The notes beneath the pieces were generated by a model. That model saw only the letters and a list, made by a program, of their open reading frames with translations. It was not told the DNA's origin and made no database searches. From assembly GCA_028023455.1 (NCBI GenBank), contig JAQFVV010006353.1:1860001-1924000 (forward strand): a stretch of DNA of 64,000 bases, written 5' to 3'. Positions 26,458-37,780 of the stretch are shown here, piece by piece (the stretch's first letter is position 1; the number at the start of each line of letters is the position of its first letter). This DNA is from Epiperipatus broadwayi. Lineage: Eukaryota; Onychophora; Udeonychophora; Euonychophora; Peripatidae. The translations under genes and the position numbers were made by a program.

Positions 26458-28210
26458 TCATAGACTGGATCTTTGTTTCAAGTGTGACCATGTGGCTGCA
26501 AACACATCTGGTTGAGCTAGGATGCTGTCTCTTTTTCTGAACAGTTCTAGTTTTATTGAATATGTTGCTGGGTGGCGTCGAGGGTTATTGGCAAGTGCAA
26601 AAGTGCATCTGGTACACCAGTAGGCATAAAGGCTGTATGTTGCTGCATGAATAGCAGGGCTGTTGCCTTTTTTAAATGTATTTATTATTTCATCAATTGA
26701 AATGATAGCCTTTCTGTATGTGGTAAACATTGTGCGACGTATTGTTTCTAGGGCACTGCAGGAATGAAGAAAATGATCTTGTGTCTCTTCTTCTCTATGA
26801 CATAGCCCACACATGGGGTCTATATTTGTATAGAATCTATGAAATCTAAGGAAATGGGTTGTGGGTAGAGCATTGAGATTAAGCTTAAGTAGAAAATCAA
26901 ATAATTTTGGTTCTAATGACCATTTTCTGAACTGTTGCAGTAGTTGCCTGTTGTCTATTCCAAGAACTGATGGATGTAGATTAGGTGTCTGGTTTGGATA
27001 TAGTATATTATAAATGTCCCAGTATGTATACTTGTTGTCATTATTGAGTGATATTTTGTTGTATATTGGCTTGAGTTCTTCAATCAGTGTGGATAGATAT
27101 CCATATGAAGGGGGTGGTCTGTCTGTGGGTATTATACTGATTACACACTCCAGGTCTGGAAATCTTTTTATGGTTGCTGTTATTAGATTTACTGATTTCT
27201 GTGTGTAAAAAACATTGATTGTATGGAGTCCAAGTCCATTGCTATGTGGTGGTCTGCTCAGATTTTTTAAAGAGATTGCCACTGTCTTTCTCTTCCATAT
27301 TAGTTTGTTACAGATTGACGAGATTTTAGATATGAATGTTTTTGCAAATTTGATTATAGGTGTGTAGTATGTAATTTTTGTAATTATAAGTTGATTAAAT
27401 AGTGCTACCTTTGCGTATATTGACAGGTATGACTTTTCAAGTGAGGCTGTGATTTTTTCAGCATCTTTTTTTAATTTATTTTGAATTTTTTGCCTCATTC
27501 CATTGGTTCCAAGGTAGAATGGGAAACCAAGGAAAGCAGATGGTTTACCATTAAACATCTCTGTACAGTGCTTGCCTGTGTATATTGACCATGCAGCAGT
27601 TTTATTTGTGTTAATTTTTAAATTAAAATTTGAGGTATAATTCTTGATTATCTCTTGTAATATGGGGAGGTTCTTTTTAGAGGGGAGGAAAATGGTTACA
27701 TCGTCCATATAGGCTATGCATGATATATTTAAAGCAGTGTTTGGAATTTGAATGCCTTTTATTTTTTTCTGTATCTCTATTAATAGAGGATTTATATATA
27801 TTGTAAAGAGCAAGGCACTTAGGGGGGATCCTTGTGGGATGGATTGACTCGGTCTGAAGGCTGGTGATTTTTTCCCATTCAATGTGATGTGAATTTCATG
27901 GCTGAGTAGCAGATTGGCTATTATATATAGTAGGGATGGAGGTGTTGTTGTTTTTTTCAGCACGTCTAATAATTTGGCTATAGGCACTGAGTCAAAAGCT
28001 GCCTCAATGTCTAGTTGAACTATAATTGGTGCATATTTCTTTCTTTTTTTTTACTACTTCGATAATTGTTTTGTACATTAAGGCACCCTGACCAATGGAT
28101 GATCCTTTTTTGGCATATTGTGCTGATGATAACACAGGGAGTATGTGTTGTTCTATTTTTTCCTTTATCACTCTTTCAAGAATTTTTATTCCTAAAGGTC
28201 CCATTGAAAT
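26458..28210 (-). pseudogene. RT and C-terminal region of LINE C
   Basis: After the stop, the frame 28204-28004 reads PISMGPLGIKILERVIKEKI. A shift in an A9 run (28040-28048) then moves it to the frame with VQLDIEAAFDSV and the long stretch to 26458. RT motifs there: SIPQGSPLSALLF and AYMDDVTIF. Then GLGLHTINVFYTQKS, a knuckle MCGLCHREEETQDHFLHSC and YAYWCTRCTF near the end. Only one stop and one shift separate it from a full ORF2. The family is I/R1/Jockey-like by motif style; the clade is not certain. Confidence 0.88.
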
Positions 28211-28213
28211 TGG

Positions 28214-29690
28214 TCATAGATTAGATAAAGATGATATTGCTGTTGGTTTTTTGTTAAATGGAACCATTGCAATTGGGTATAGACTTTGTATGTTGTAAAT
28301 TTTTTGGGATATGTAATTGGCTAGATCGCACAGGTATTTTGCTGTGAAGTGACTAAGATGTTTGAACACAAATTTGGGAATTCCTTGTGGTCCTGGGTGA
28401 CATGTGTTTGTTATTGTTGTAAGTTGAAATACAATGTCAGTTGTTGTTATTGGTGTGTCTGTTTCAGGGTCTCCAAATATGTCTTCATTTGGTATGTACA
28501 CTCTCTGTTTTTGCAGTTTTTTTTTAAAGTGTTGATATATTGGGTTTATCATGTTATGTCCAGCTGTTATAGAGCCATCTATTTCAAGTGCCATAGGCAC
28601 TCTGACTGTGGATGGGTATCCCAATGCCCACCGTATGTATGCTCTGGTCCAAGTATGTTGTTGTGTAAGGCATATTTTTTTCTTTTTTATTGCTACATAT
28701 TGCTTTAGTGTATTGCATGTATTGTTGTACATTTCTGTAAGTTTTTTAATTTGTGTTTGATTATCTGTAGTTGGTCTGGAAATGGTTATTCTTTTATGTA
28801 GTTCATCTGCCAAAGCTAATAATCTGGTGGGGGGTGTTGAATTGCAAGTAATATGATTGATGTTGAAAGAAAGTATATTGGTGAATGCTATATACTTTTG
28901 TACTGGATCGAGTGACATGTTTTGAAGTTTTTGGAGCATTATATATGTTTCTGAATATAAGAATTCAGTTGTTTGTGCTGGAAGAAGTATTCGCATAGTC
29001 TTTTGGAGGGCTATTGTTGTATTCTGTATTTTTGTTAGGTCGAGGGTGATGAACTGGGCAGCATGATCTGAGATTATAGATGGACAGAGTTCAAGATTAA
29101 AATAATGATGTAACATTGGTGAGTAGAAACACAAATCAATAAGTGACTTATATCTATTGTTATTAAAAGATATTGAGTTTGATGGGAGAAAACCTTCAGC
29201 ACTCATAAGTGGGATTGTTATTTGATGGATCCATTTGGTGACAAAAGTTTGGTAGGTCATGTTGAAATCTCCCAGGAGTATTATGGGATTTGGTGTTGCT
29301 GTAAGCATTGAATTTATTGTTGCTATTATTCTGGAGATGATGACAGGGCCTGGTGGTATATATACAAATACTAGGTTAAGTGTGATATTTTTATGATGGA
29401 GTGTTAATATGATGAGATTAGAGTCAATATATATAATTTTAAAAGAATCGAAAGGGCAGTTGTGGGATATAATTATGCCTGTGCCACCTGATGGTGATGA
29501 TGATTGCCTTGAGCAGGCACAAAAACCTTGGCTGACTAAATATTTTGATGGATCAATTTGAGAGCTGCTGTATATTTTTGTTTCCAATAGCCCCAGTATG
29601 TGTGGTTGTGTTGTATGTAACCATTTTTTGAGATCAAAAAGTTTTTTGGTGGCATTTAAGCCTCTAATGTTGAGAGATATTTTATATGTT
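28214..29690 (-). pseudogene. Endonuclease and linker of LINE C
   Basis: Frame open from about 29690, before the first TTG/ATG-like start, through NIRGLNATKKLFDL, LGLLETKIYS, GGTGIIIS, GDFNMTYQTF, SLIDLCF and SDHAAQF: an almost complete APE domain with the D/N/H residues of the GDFN and SDH motifs. A linker leads to the RT N-terminus (PIAMVPFNKKP). It ends at a TGA (28211-28213) in the middle of the conserved NLRPIS motif, where CGA is expected, a typical CpG decay stop. Confidence 0.88.
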
Positions 29691-29745
29691 TTTAATATTT
29701 TTTATAATTTTATTATTATTATATTATTTGTTTTATTATTGATTG

Positions 29746-30032
<287 letters not shown>

Positions 30033-30984
30033 GTTATTTACATAAAATAAACAATTTTATTAAAATATATATTATTCTTGTTATTTTGATACCATTTAAG
30101 TTCAAGTCAAGACATCACACTGCTGATCCATTTAAGGTTACTTAAATATTTTATTACATTTGCTATTTGAATCCAATAAGTTAAAAGTAGAATGCGTACA
30201 TAAAAATCCCTGATACGCAAATTCATCTTGATAGTAGTAAATATTTATTAAAGAAAATCCCTGAGATAACTTTTACGATAAGTCTTAATGAATATTTATG
30301 AATAGAAACCCTAAAAATATGTAGTTAATGAATAGATAAAACAAAATTATATAAGTAAGAAATTATTTAGTAATAAACTAGTGATGGTTGAAATATTATA
30401 TAAAATTATATATTTTAAATGTTTAGTAGTCAATATTTAAATCCCTGATAAATTGTATATATTTAAGTTGATTATTTATTTTGCTCGGAAATCGAGTGAG
30501 TGCGTTCATGTGGGTTAGAGCCTTATAAAAGCTCAACCATATGCGAATACATTTTCAACATAAACAAACGCAACCGGAAGTGCGTTTTGAGTTTCTCTCG
30601 CTCTGACTTTTATTTTAGCACAGTTAACCTCTTACTTACAGAGTCAAACAAATTTAGATTGAGAGGTCACAATATATATTTAATTCAAATTTGCATATGT
30701 TTGATGTGAGAACAAAATAAACGGCAACTTAAAAGAACAATAGATATATATAGCTAGTGAACTAGACAATTAAAGTTTTATTAATCTAATATTAACCACA
30801 ATAGTTTTAATAATTAATTATTAATATCAAAACAAATAAAAAAGCACAATTTTCAGTTTTTAGTACTTTTGATAAACTGGACTATTCAATGGGTCCTGAT
30901 TTTTGTTATTGGAATACAGAGATTTGAGTCCACAAATCTGGACAATGTGACAAACTAGAATACCTGGCAACTCTAAATATAGAG
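30033..30984. other. Non-coding DNA
   Basis: Unique-looking; no supported gene. Confidence 0.45.
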
Positions 30985-31075
30985 CTTTATAATATGGAGA
31001 AGATGGATTGAACATGGAGAGACCTTCATCCTGCAGTGGATTGATAATGGTTGATGATAATGATGATATGATAAT
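30985..31075 (+). mobile_element. LINE 3'-end scrap (family 3)
   Basis: ATGGATTGAACATGGAGAGACC followed by CATCCTGCAGTGGATTGATAATGG. The same text occurs at about 40583 and, inverted, at about 50515. It is the very end of a LINE coding region plus a (GAT)n-like tail. Confidence 0.65.
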
Positions 31076-31330
31076 ATGGATAAGCTCATTATTAAGAATA
31101 GGTTTAAGATAAGTCCACACTTTAAAAAGTTCCAAAGGTTGGACTAGTTTATTATGAAGAGTAAGCTAAAGATGTGTCTATAATTTAGAAAGCTCCCAAG
31201 TTTTCACTAGTCCATTATTGAAGGTAAGCTGAAGACGAGTCCATAATTCAGAAAGCTTCTAGGTTTAGACAAGTCCATTATTGGAGACAAGTCCATTATT
31301 GAATGCAAGGTGAATCCACAACATAGGTTT
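31076..31330. repeat. Degenerate tandem repeat, about 70-75 bp unit
   Basis: The phrases TTCCAAAGGTT, TAGTTTATTATGAAGAGTAAGCT and TAGTCCATTATTGAAGGTAAGCT recur with AAGAYGWGTC and AGAAAGCT about three to four times. Confidence 0.6.
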
Positions 31331-31588
31331 AAGATATTGGATTCTTAGTGATAATTTTAATTGAATAATTATGCTTATAAAAGGAATAGAAAAGTCCAAC
31401 TAAATATCTTCACGGATTAGTGATTTCTTGTCAAAATTTATTATGGTCTCATGGAAAGAGTTGCCATTGCTTCCTTAATCATCATCATTCTTAAAAAGCA
31501 TGTAGAAGCAACTGGTAACACATACTAAATCAATTATATATTAATCATCTTAATAGCATGCAAATAAATATATATCATTAAAAACCAG

Positions 31589-31646
31589 ACAACATTTCCA
31601 ATATCAATAACAATCAACAATTTCAAACTGTTGCCAGGGCAACCTA
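31589..31646 (+). repeat. Dispersed repeat R2
   Basis: TTCCAATATCAATAAC... CAACAATTTCAAACTGTTGCCAGGGCAACC is nearly the same as 42546-42606. It includes a small stem, GTTGCCAGGGCAAC. Confidence 0.65.
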
Positions 31647-31706
31647 ACAGATGAAAGAGGATATCTTATTTCATCAGACAGAATAGATTGGCATTAATGT
31701 GTGAAA

Positions 31707-32424
31707 GGGTAAATGTATTTGCAAGTTAATTTTTTAAAAAAATTGTTCTTTAAATTGTTCTTGAAAATTTGTCATTGTTCCGTTGCAATATTTAGAATTA
31801 ATTATATGTGAAGAAACAATAACTACATATTATGATATAATATATATGAGCATCATTGATTATGCATTTATTTATTTAAATTTTAATAGGTAAACAAAAA
31901 GGGTCAGCTGGTGTTGTGCAATCTAAATAACTTATACATAGAGTATGACTCAGTGAAAATGTGAATTGTTTCTCTCCAAGCTGCTTGGAGTGCCATCTAT
32001 GAATCAATACATAAGTTATATAGTGACATAGTTTAACTATACACTAAAAATTTTTAAGATGGGTAAATGTATTTGCAAGTTTATTTTTTAAAAAATGGTT
32101 CTTTAGTACCCACTTGAAAATTTGTCGCGTATTGAATGTTGATTGTTCTGTGAAATATTTAGAATCAATTATATGTTGAAGAAACAACAACTATGTATTA
32201 TAATATGATATATATGAGCATCATTGATTATCCATTTATTTATTTAAATTTTGATAGGTAAGCAAAAAGGATCAGCTGGTGTTATACAATCTAAATAACT
32301 TATACGTTCAGTGTGGCTCAGTGAAAAGATGACTTGTTTCTCTCCAAGCTGCTTGCAATGCCATCTGTGAATCAATGCATGAGGTTCATAGTGACAGTTT
32401 AGCTACAGACAAAAGTTTTAAGAT
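31707..32424. repeat. Tandem duplication, two units of about 354 bp
   Basis: GGGTAAATGTATTTGCAAGTT starts at 31707 and again at 32061; both units contain AGCATCATTGATTAT, TCAGCTGGTGTTRTRCAATC and CTCTCCAAGCTGCTTG. They are diverged by substitutions and small indels. A shorter related stretch may be at 34725-34850. Confidence 0.85.
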
Positions 32425-33509
32425 GATAGTGTGTCTATAGTCATGTGACTATGTCACTTTCAATGCTCTCCCTGCCATCACAAAATCACGACAAACAATT
32501 GAAAACAGTTTTGAAATTCATGGATTCAATGCTATACACAGTTCGAACCATTTCAAATGTTTTAGTAACAGTTTTACTCAATCTAAAATGAAATTTAATG
32601 TTAGTCTACCACGGGTTAAGGTACAAAATACACCGTCATGTTTCATGTGGTAATTTGTGATTCAGACACCTTAGCAAGTTAGGTTTTGTGGTAAATAGCT
32701 AAATTATGTCAAAACACAACCAATATGTTCATTTAGAGATAGAGCTACATGCATATTGGAGAGTTAACCAGTCACCAGTGACCCCTTCACTGAGACATAT
32801 TATGTGTGTATATTAAGTCGTATCACTGAAGACAAATAGAAGTATTTGATGCTATGACCAAGGACACTTAATTATCATGGAATGATAGTAGGCCATTACT
32901 TGACACTTCTTAACATAACTTACTCATTTCAAATTTAGATCACTTTTTATTTCATTGTATTAAAAGTTTAAGTTTAAAAAAATGGTAGTGTTCTGTTCTA
33001 TCATGTGAGCCATTTGATGATGCTATTTTTAGCTAAATTTCTAGAAATATGCCATTTCCATGGCCACAGCCAAGCCGATAGCCTTCTTTCTAAGATAAAA
33101 CACAGAAAAGTCACTTTACTCTGCTGCTGGCTATTTCTGTGGTTTCTTTCTGTGCTAAAAGCACCGAAAAATGCCTTCATTGGCTGCCGTAGTTGCTTGT
33201 GTTATGCACTTTATCGTACTGCTGGGTTGTCTATTTTTGCTATAATATTGCGTGAAGGTCTGTTGACTGCATCGTGTCTAAATAATTGAACTTTCAGTTC
33301 CAACATCTTTTTTTTCATGTGAGATGACCTACTGGCCCCTTGTAACAGTTTTAACAGTGTCATCACTGTTCCATCAGAACTGTGTAACCCTCAGAAATTA
33401 GATTTTAGGGTGCAGCACAGCACTATTTCAAAGATCCCGATGAAAGTAACGTATACGTGTGAAATCGTCCGAGACAAGTAAGATGGCTGCTTCGAAATCT
33501 GAAAATTGG
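32425..33509. other. Non-coding DNA
   Basis: A 94-codon frame at 33005-33289 has no recognisable domain and I do not call it a gene. Otherwise nothing seen. Confidence 0.45.
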
Positions 33510-34260
33510 CAATTGCCAGACACTGGAGTTGGCTTTCATTTTAATAGTTTGTTATAAGTTGTTAACTTTAGTGGGTAAATTGCAATCTAATTTACTTTTC
33601 CCCCAAAATGCAGTGTCTTATTAATTACTGGCTGAAAAAGGGTAAAATTTATGTTTATTTTTTATTAGAAAAGTACTGTAACTTTTTCTATCTACACAAG
33701 CACACACACACAAAGAAGCCAGTCTCTGATTAATTACTGTCCAGAAAAGTCTCTAATATTTACTATTATTTGTTATTAAAAATGTAACATAAGTTTTTAT
33801 GTACACCCACACAAAATCAAAAAATAAATGCCACTCTCTGGTATTAATTCGTGTCCCAAAAAGTCAAAGTTGGCTTTCATTTGAAAATTTTGTTTGAATT
33901 TTTAAGTTTTGTGGAAGTTGTAATATAATTGATTTTGATTTCAAAATACAGTGTCTGATTAATTAATGTCCCAAAAAGGCTAAAATTTACTCATATTTTC
34001 TATTAAAAAGGAATGTGTCTTTTTATATCCACACACACACACACACACCCAAAAAAGCCAGTCTCTGATTAATTCCTGTCCAAAGAAGTCTCTAATGTAG
34101 TATTATTTTCTATTAAAAAGTAAAGTAATTTTTTATTGACACACATAAAAAGCCAGTCTCTGATTAAATATTGTCCCAAAAAATCCAAAAAGTCAACTTG
34201 AATTTTTATATTTGGTTTGAATTTTTTAATTTTGTGTAAATTGTAATATAATTTATTTTT
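33510..34260. repeat. Degenerate tandem repeat array
   Basis: Phrases GCCAGTCTCTGATTAATTACTGTC, ACACACACACA and TTTTTATTAGAAAAGTA recur at roughly 100-120 bp spacing five or six times (33613, 33719, 33830, 33950, 34058, 34150). Some units include GTTGGCTTTCATTT. Confidence 0.7.
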
Positions 34261-34479
34261 ATTTCATATTCCAAAAATAAAGTCAATAGTTCTATAGAAG
34301 GGCTGGCCTGGGAATGTTATATCTATGTGTTTTTGCTTAGCATCAATGCCATCAAGTGGCTGACACAACAGAACAGAACAGTACCAAAAATATAGACATA
34401 GATAGAATTATAACATGTAATCTAGAACTGTAAAATACATTGCAATTGAAAGATTCTAATTTTAATAATAATAATTTTA

Positions 34480-34622
34480 AGATGAAGGAAGAAGAAGAAA
34501 GAAGTAAAAGGAAGGAATAATAATAATAAAAAGATGAGGAAGAAGAAGAAGGAGGAGGAGAAGAAAAAAATGAAGGAAAAGGAGGAGAAGAAGAAAAAAA
34601 ACAAGAAAAAGAAGAACAAACT
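34480..34622. repeat. Polypurine tract
   Basis: Almost only A and G (GAAGAAGAAGAAAGAAG, GAGGAGGAGAAG), so T/C-rich on the other strand. Low-complexity frames there are not genes. Confidence 0.9.
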
Positions 34623-35298
34623 AAACTTAAATACATAAATATTATTTTTTAAATTTAAAGCCTTCTTTCAGATCATTGTATTCCTTGATATGTAATAAAA
34701 TTGTTTAATTAAATTTAAAAGTTATTCTGTTTATACAAATATATACAGAGAAAACATGATCATTTCTCTCTCCAAGTTGCCTACAGCACCATCTTTGAAT
34801 CAAATGCTATCTATTAAAATTTTTTTTAAGGTACTACCATGTTTGAAATATGAGTTATGACTTGAAACTTTCAATGTGTTTTGTATCTTCAACAGTCAGC
34901 TTTAATGAACTCCATGCCATCACAAAAATGTATAAATTGCTTTAAAATGTTTTTGTACATCATGGGAGTCTTTGTCAGGTGTAATTTGAATTCTTTCAAA
35001 CATTTCACAGTATTGACTAATTCAGAACAAGAGATATTGTATGGTTGCATGTGAATTAATGTATGTAACACACTATTATATTATATACCATAACTCATTA
35101 TCCAAAGATTCTAATTCCTTAAAATTTTTGTGGTGAATAATATATAATACACACATTAATTCAGAGATAACATTCAGGAATCTTGGAGAAAACCACCCAT
35201 CACTCACTTTTCTTTATGTACTCTGAACATCTATAAATACAACAATGATAGTCAATTTTTTTAATTCTAAGAATGAATGTTTTTAAAAGACTACTTAC
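34623..35298. other. Probable intron sequence downstream of the Ig exon
   Basis: Lies 3' of the minus-strand exon. No second exon recognised. Confidence 0.45.
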
Positions 35299-35449
35299 AC
35301 TGTGTGTGAAGGATCACTTGGGATCTGCTGTCCATTCCAACATTATTGCTTGCTTCACAGATGTAGATTCCAGCACTTTCTCTGGTAACTTTTGGAAGAT
35401 GGAGAAGAGAAGTATTCGTTACTAAGATGCGATCAGATGAATTTTTTCT
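35299..35449 (-). CDS. Immunoglobulin-domain exon (second half of an Ig domain)
   Basis: Read on the minus strand, an acceptor (TTTAAATTTCAG) is followed by 151 bases encoding about 50 residues and a donor (AGT then GTAAGTAG). The peptide contains TNTSLLHLPKVTRESAGIYI followed by CEASNNVG, the D/E-S-G-x-Y-x-C signature of the F strand of an I-set Ig domain, then a G strand (SRSQVILHTQ). The exon enters in phase 0 and leaves in phase 1, common for Ig domains coded by two exons. The first half, with the B-strand Cys, must lie upstream (higher coordinates), beyond what I can find. It is a cell-adhesion or receptor type of protein; the family cannot be named from 50 residues. Confidence 0.85.
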
Positions 35450-35939
35450 CTGAAATTTAAAATTGTTACATTTAATACTCTACCATCACATATCCCAAAT
35501 CAATAATAATAAATACAGAATCACAGTATGTTTTATTAATAATAAAGTCTGTCAAAAAGTATACATAGGCAAACAGCCTTATGGTGAGTCATACAGCATC
35601 CATCATGCTTATTACCAGGTATTCAAACTCAGGTTATAAAACCAATTTTTTCAGGTTTCAATCAATCTTAAGATTTTTTTTCATGTAAGTGGCTCTTAGC
35701 TAAACAAATTATTTATCCCATATTTATCAGTAAAGAAATACACAACCAATAATGCCTAGAACGTAAAAGAAATTGGAAAAAAAAAAACTTGAATATTGAC
35801 TATCAGTTAGTTAGCAAACCTGCTGAATAACTCTACTTTTTTATTGGTTCTTCATAGAATATTTCTGGACAGCCCACTGATTTATAAGGGTGAATCAAAT
35901 GCTATTTTATTTATTTTGTGTGTGTGTATATATATATAT
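35450..35939. other. Probable intron upstream of the Ig exon
   Basis: No exon recognised; ends in a (TG)n(TA)n tract (35917-35939). Confidence 0.45.
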
Positions 35940-37766
35940 TATACCTACCACCCCTTAACGTCGTCTTATAACTTTTATAAATATCACTTATATAACATCA
36001 ATAAAATATTCGATATTTATAATAATGACTCGATACAGAACTTTGTACCTCCCTCTTACACAAAATCCTATCATAGGGGGCTGTCGGTACCTCGGGTAGA
36101 GTGGTCAATATCATTTGCAAACATTCGCCAATAATATTAATACTCGTTTACTAGATTACACATTAGCCAACCAAACTCTTTATTTATTTAAAGGAAAAAA
36201 TCCAATGGGCGCCAGCCGACCTTTGTCAACAAGTCTGCCTGACCAATATGATCTAGTACCTGCTCCCGCTAGCTCAGCTAAAACAATCAATAAAATACAA
36301 AATCCACCTACTTAAAAAAATCAATTTATGAATCTTTCTCTGCGCTAGTTTTCTCGCTTCCTTTCCCAAATTCTAATTTAAAATTTATTTCGCTCTCATA
36401 ATCTCATAGGATATTCATATCCCATTTCTAAACTATAATTCATTATTATAACATTTATTATTTATTTGCTCTACGATATTTATTTTTTTTTTTTTCCTTT
36501 TTTTTTTTTTAAATAATCACTAACCCATTAAATCTCCGTTTACGCTGTTTCACTTCGTTTGGTCTTATAATATAATTAATTACACTTTTGCTCAAATTTA
36601 GATAATATTTAATATAACAAAAAATATCATATTATACATACATTTAGAAAATAATTATACGCACACAAATATATTTGAAATCACAATAAAATCCCTTGAT
36701 AATGGAGCTAAAGACAATTAGTAATTATTGTTCGTAACCTAAAGTTCAAAGTTTATTATTCCATACATTACTACGGCTTTTTATTAGTGAATTAAGAATA
36801 AAATAAATATTACCTAGCATTCTCTTTTATGCCTAGTTCCGAGCGTAGCTTCTGATAGTATTTCCTTCGGTCAGTTAGCGCTAACTCTTTGCGATCCTTT
36901 TCCCGATGTCATTGGGATCCTGTGGGCTTCATCATGGACACTCCGCTTCCTTCTTGTTTTATGCGAACATGATCGACATTCGAACTGTCTGCTGTTGGTA
37001 TTGCATGGAAGGATTCGGCTGGCTGTCCACACGATGGGTTTAACAATGCAGCATTATGTTTTATTTAACTTTGGACGTATATTAATAATATGAATATGAA
37101 TTTAAGAATAATCAACCGAACCGAATCAGAATCAAATTTTAATCATAATATCAAATTCAATCTAATAACTATAACAATAGAAAGTTCACCCCTTTTATAT
37201 TTTACGGTCCTTATCTTGCGGATTCAATCTACATTCTGAATTTCTGCTATTGGACAATTATTTCTTTTCTTTCGACTCTCTACACAGTTTCATTGGTCAT
37301 TCTTTAGATGATTGCAAATTTCAATTTCTTTGTTAGAGTTATTTCACTAATTAGCCATTTAATGGAAATTTCTTATGTTTGTCATTAGCTCCCATTGTTT
37401 ATTACATTCCTTTGATTATATTCCTTTTTTTTATTATAAGACAAAACGAACTCCACCTTGCTTTTTTTTTTTCTAAAAGCAATCTTAAATCAAATTTCAA
37501 TTAAATCAAGTTTTAATTAAATCAAGTTTTTAATTCTTTAAGTTTTATTTAAATGTGATTCTAAAATTATATCTTATAAAACTGTCTAATTTATGCTTTT
37601 AACGATAAACCCTTGTATGATAAATTTTTTTTTTTTTTTTTATTTTACCCTACAAGACCTTTTATTTTTATTAAATATTTAAACAAATCTTTTATCAATT
37701 TATATTTCTCCAAAATTATGTGTAACTCCGAAGAAAACACACTCCTTCCTGATGTATCTTGGTACA
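35940..37766. mobile_element. (AT)n-bounded element E0, about 1.83 kb (tentative)
   Basis: Lies between two TA runs. Its ends TATACC and GGTACA are imperfect inverted repeats. GC content is locally higher (36840-37030) than in the flanks. A 66-codon frame (36115-36315) has no known domain. It touches element E1 through a shared 14-base (AT)n. Membership in the E1-E3 family is inferred only from the boundary pattern. Confidence 0.35.
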
Positions 37767-37780
37767 ATATATATATATAT

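Noticed and set aside
33005-33289. 94-codon plus-strand frame
   Set aside because: No domain, no splice sites, and internal near-repeats around the CTTTCT and TTTCTGTG words; chance frame.
34352-34636. Ser/Phe-rich minus-strand frames
   Set aside because: Translation of a polypurine/polypyrimidine tract.
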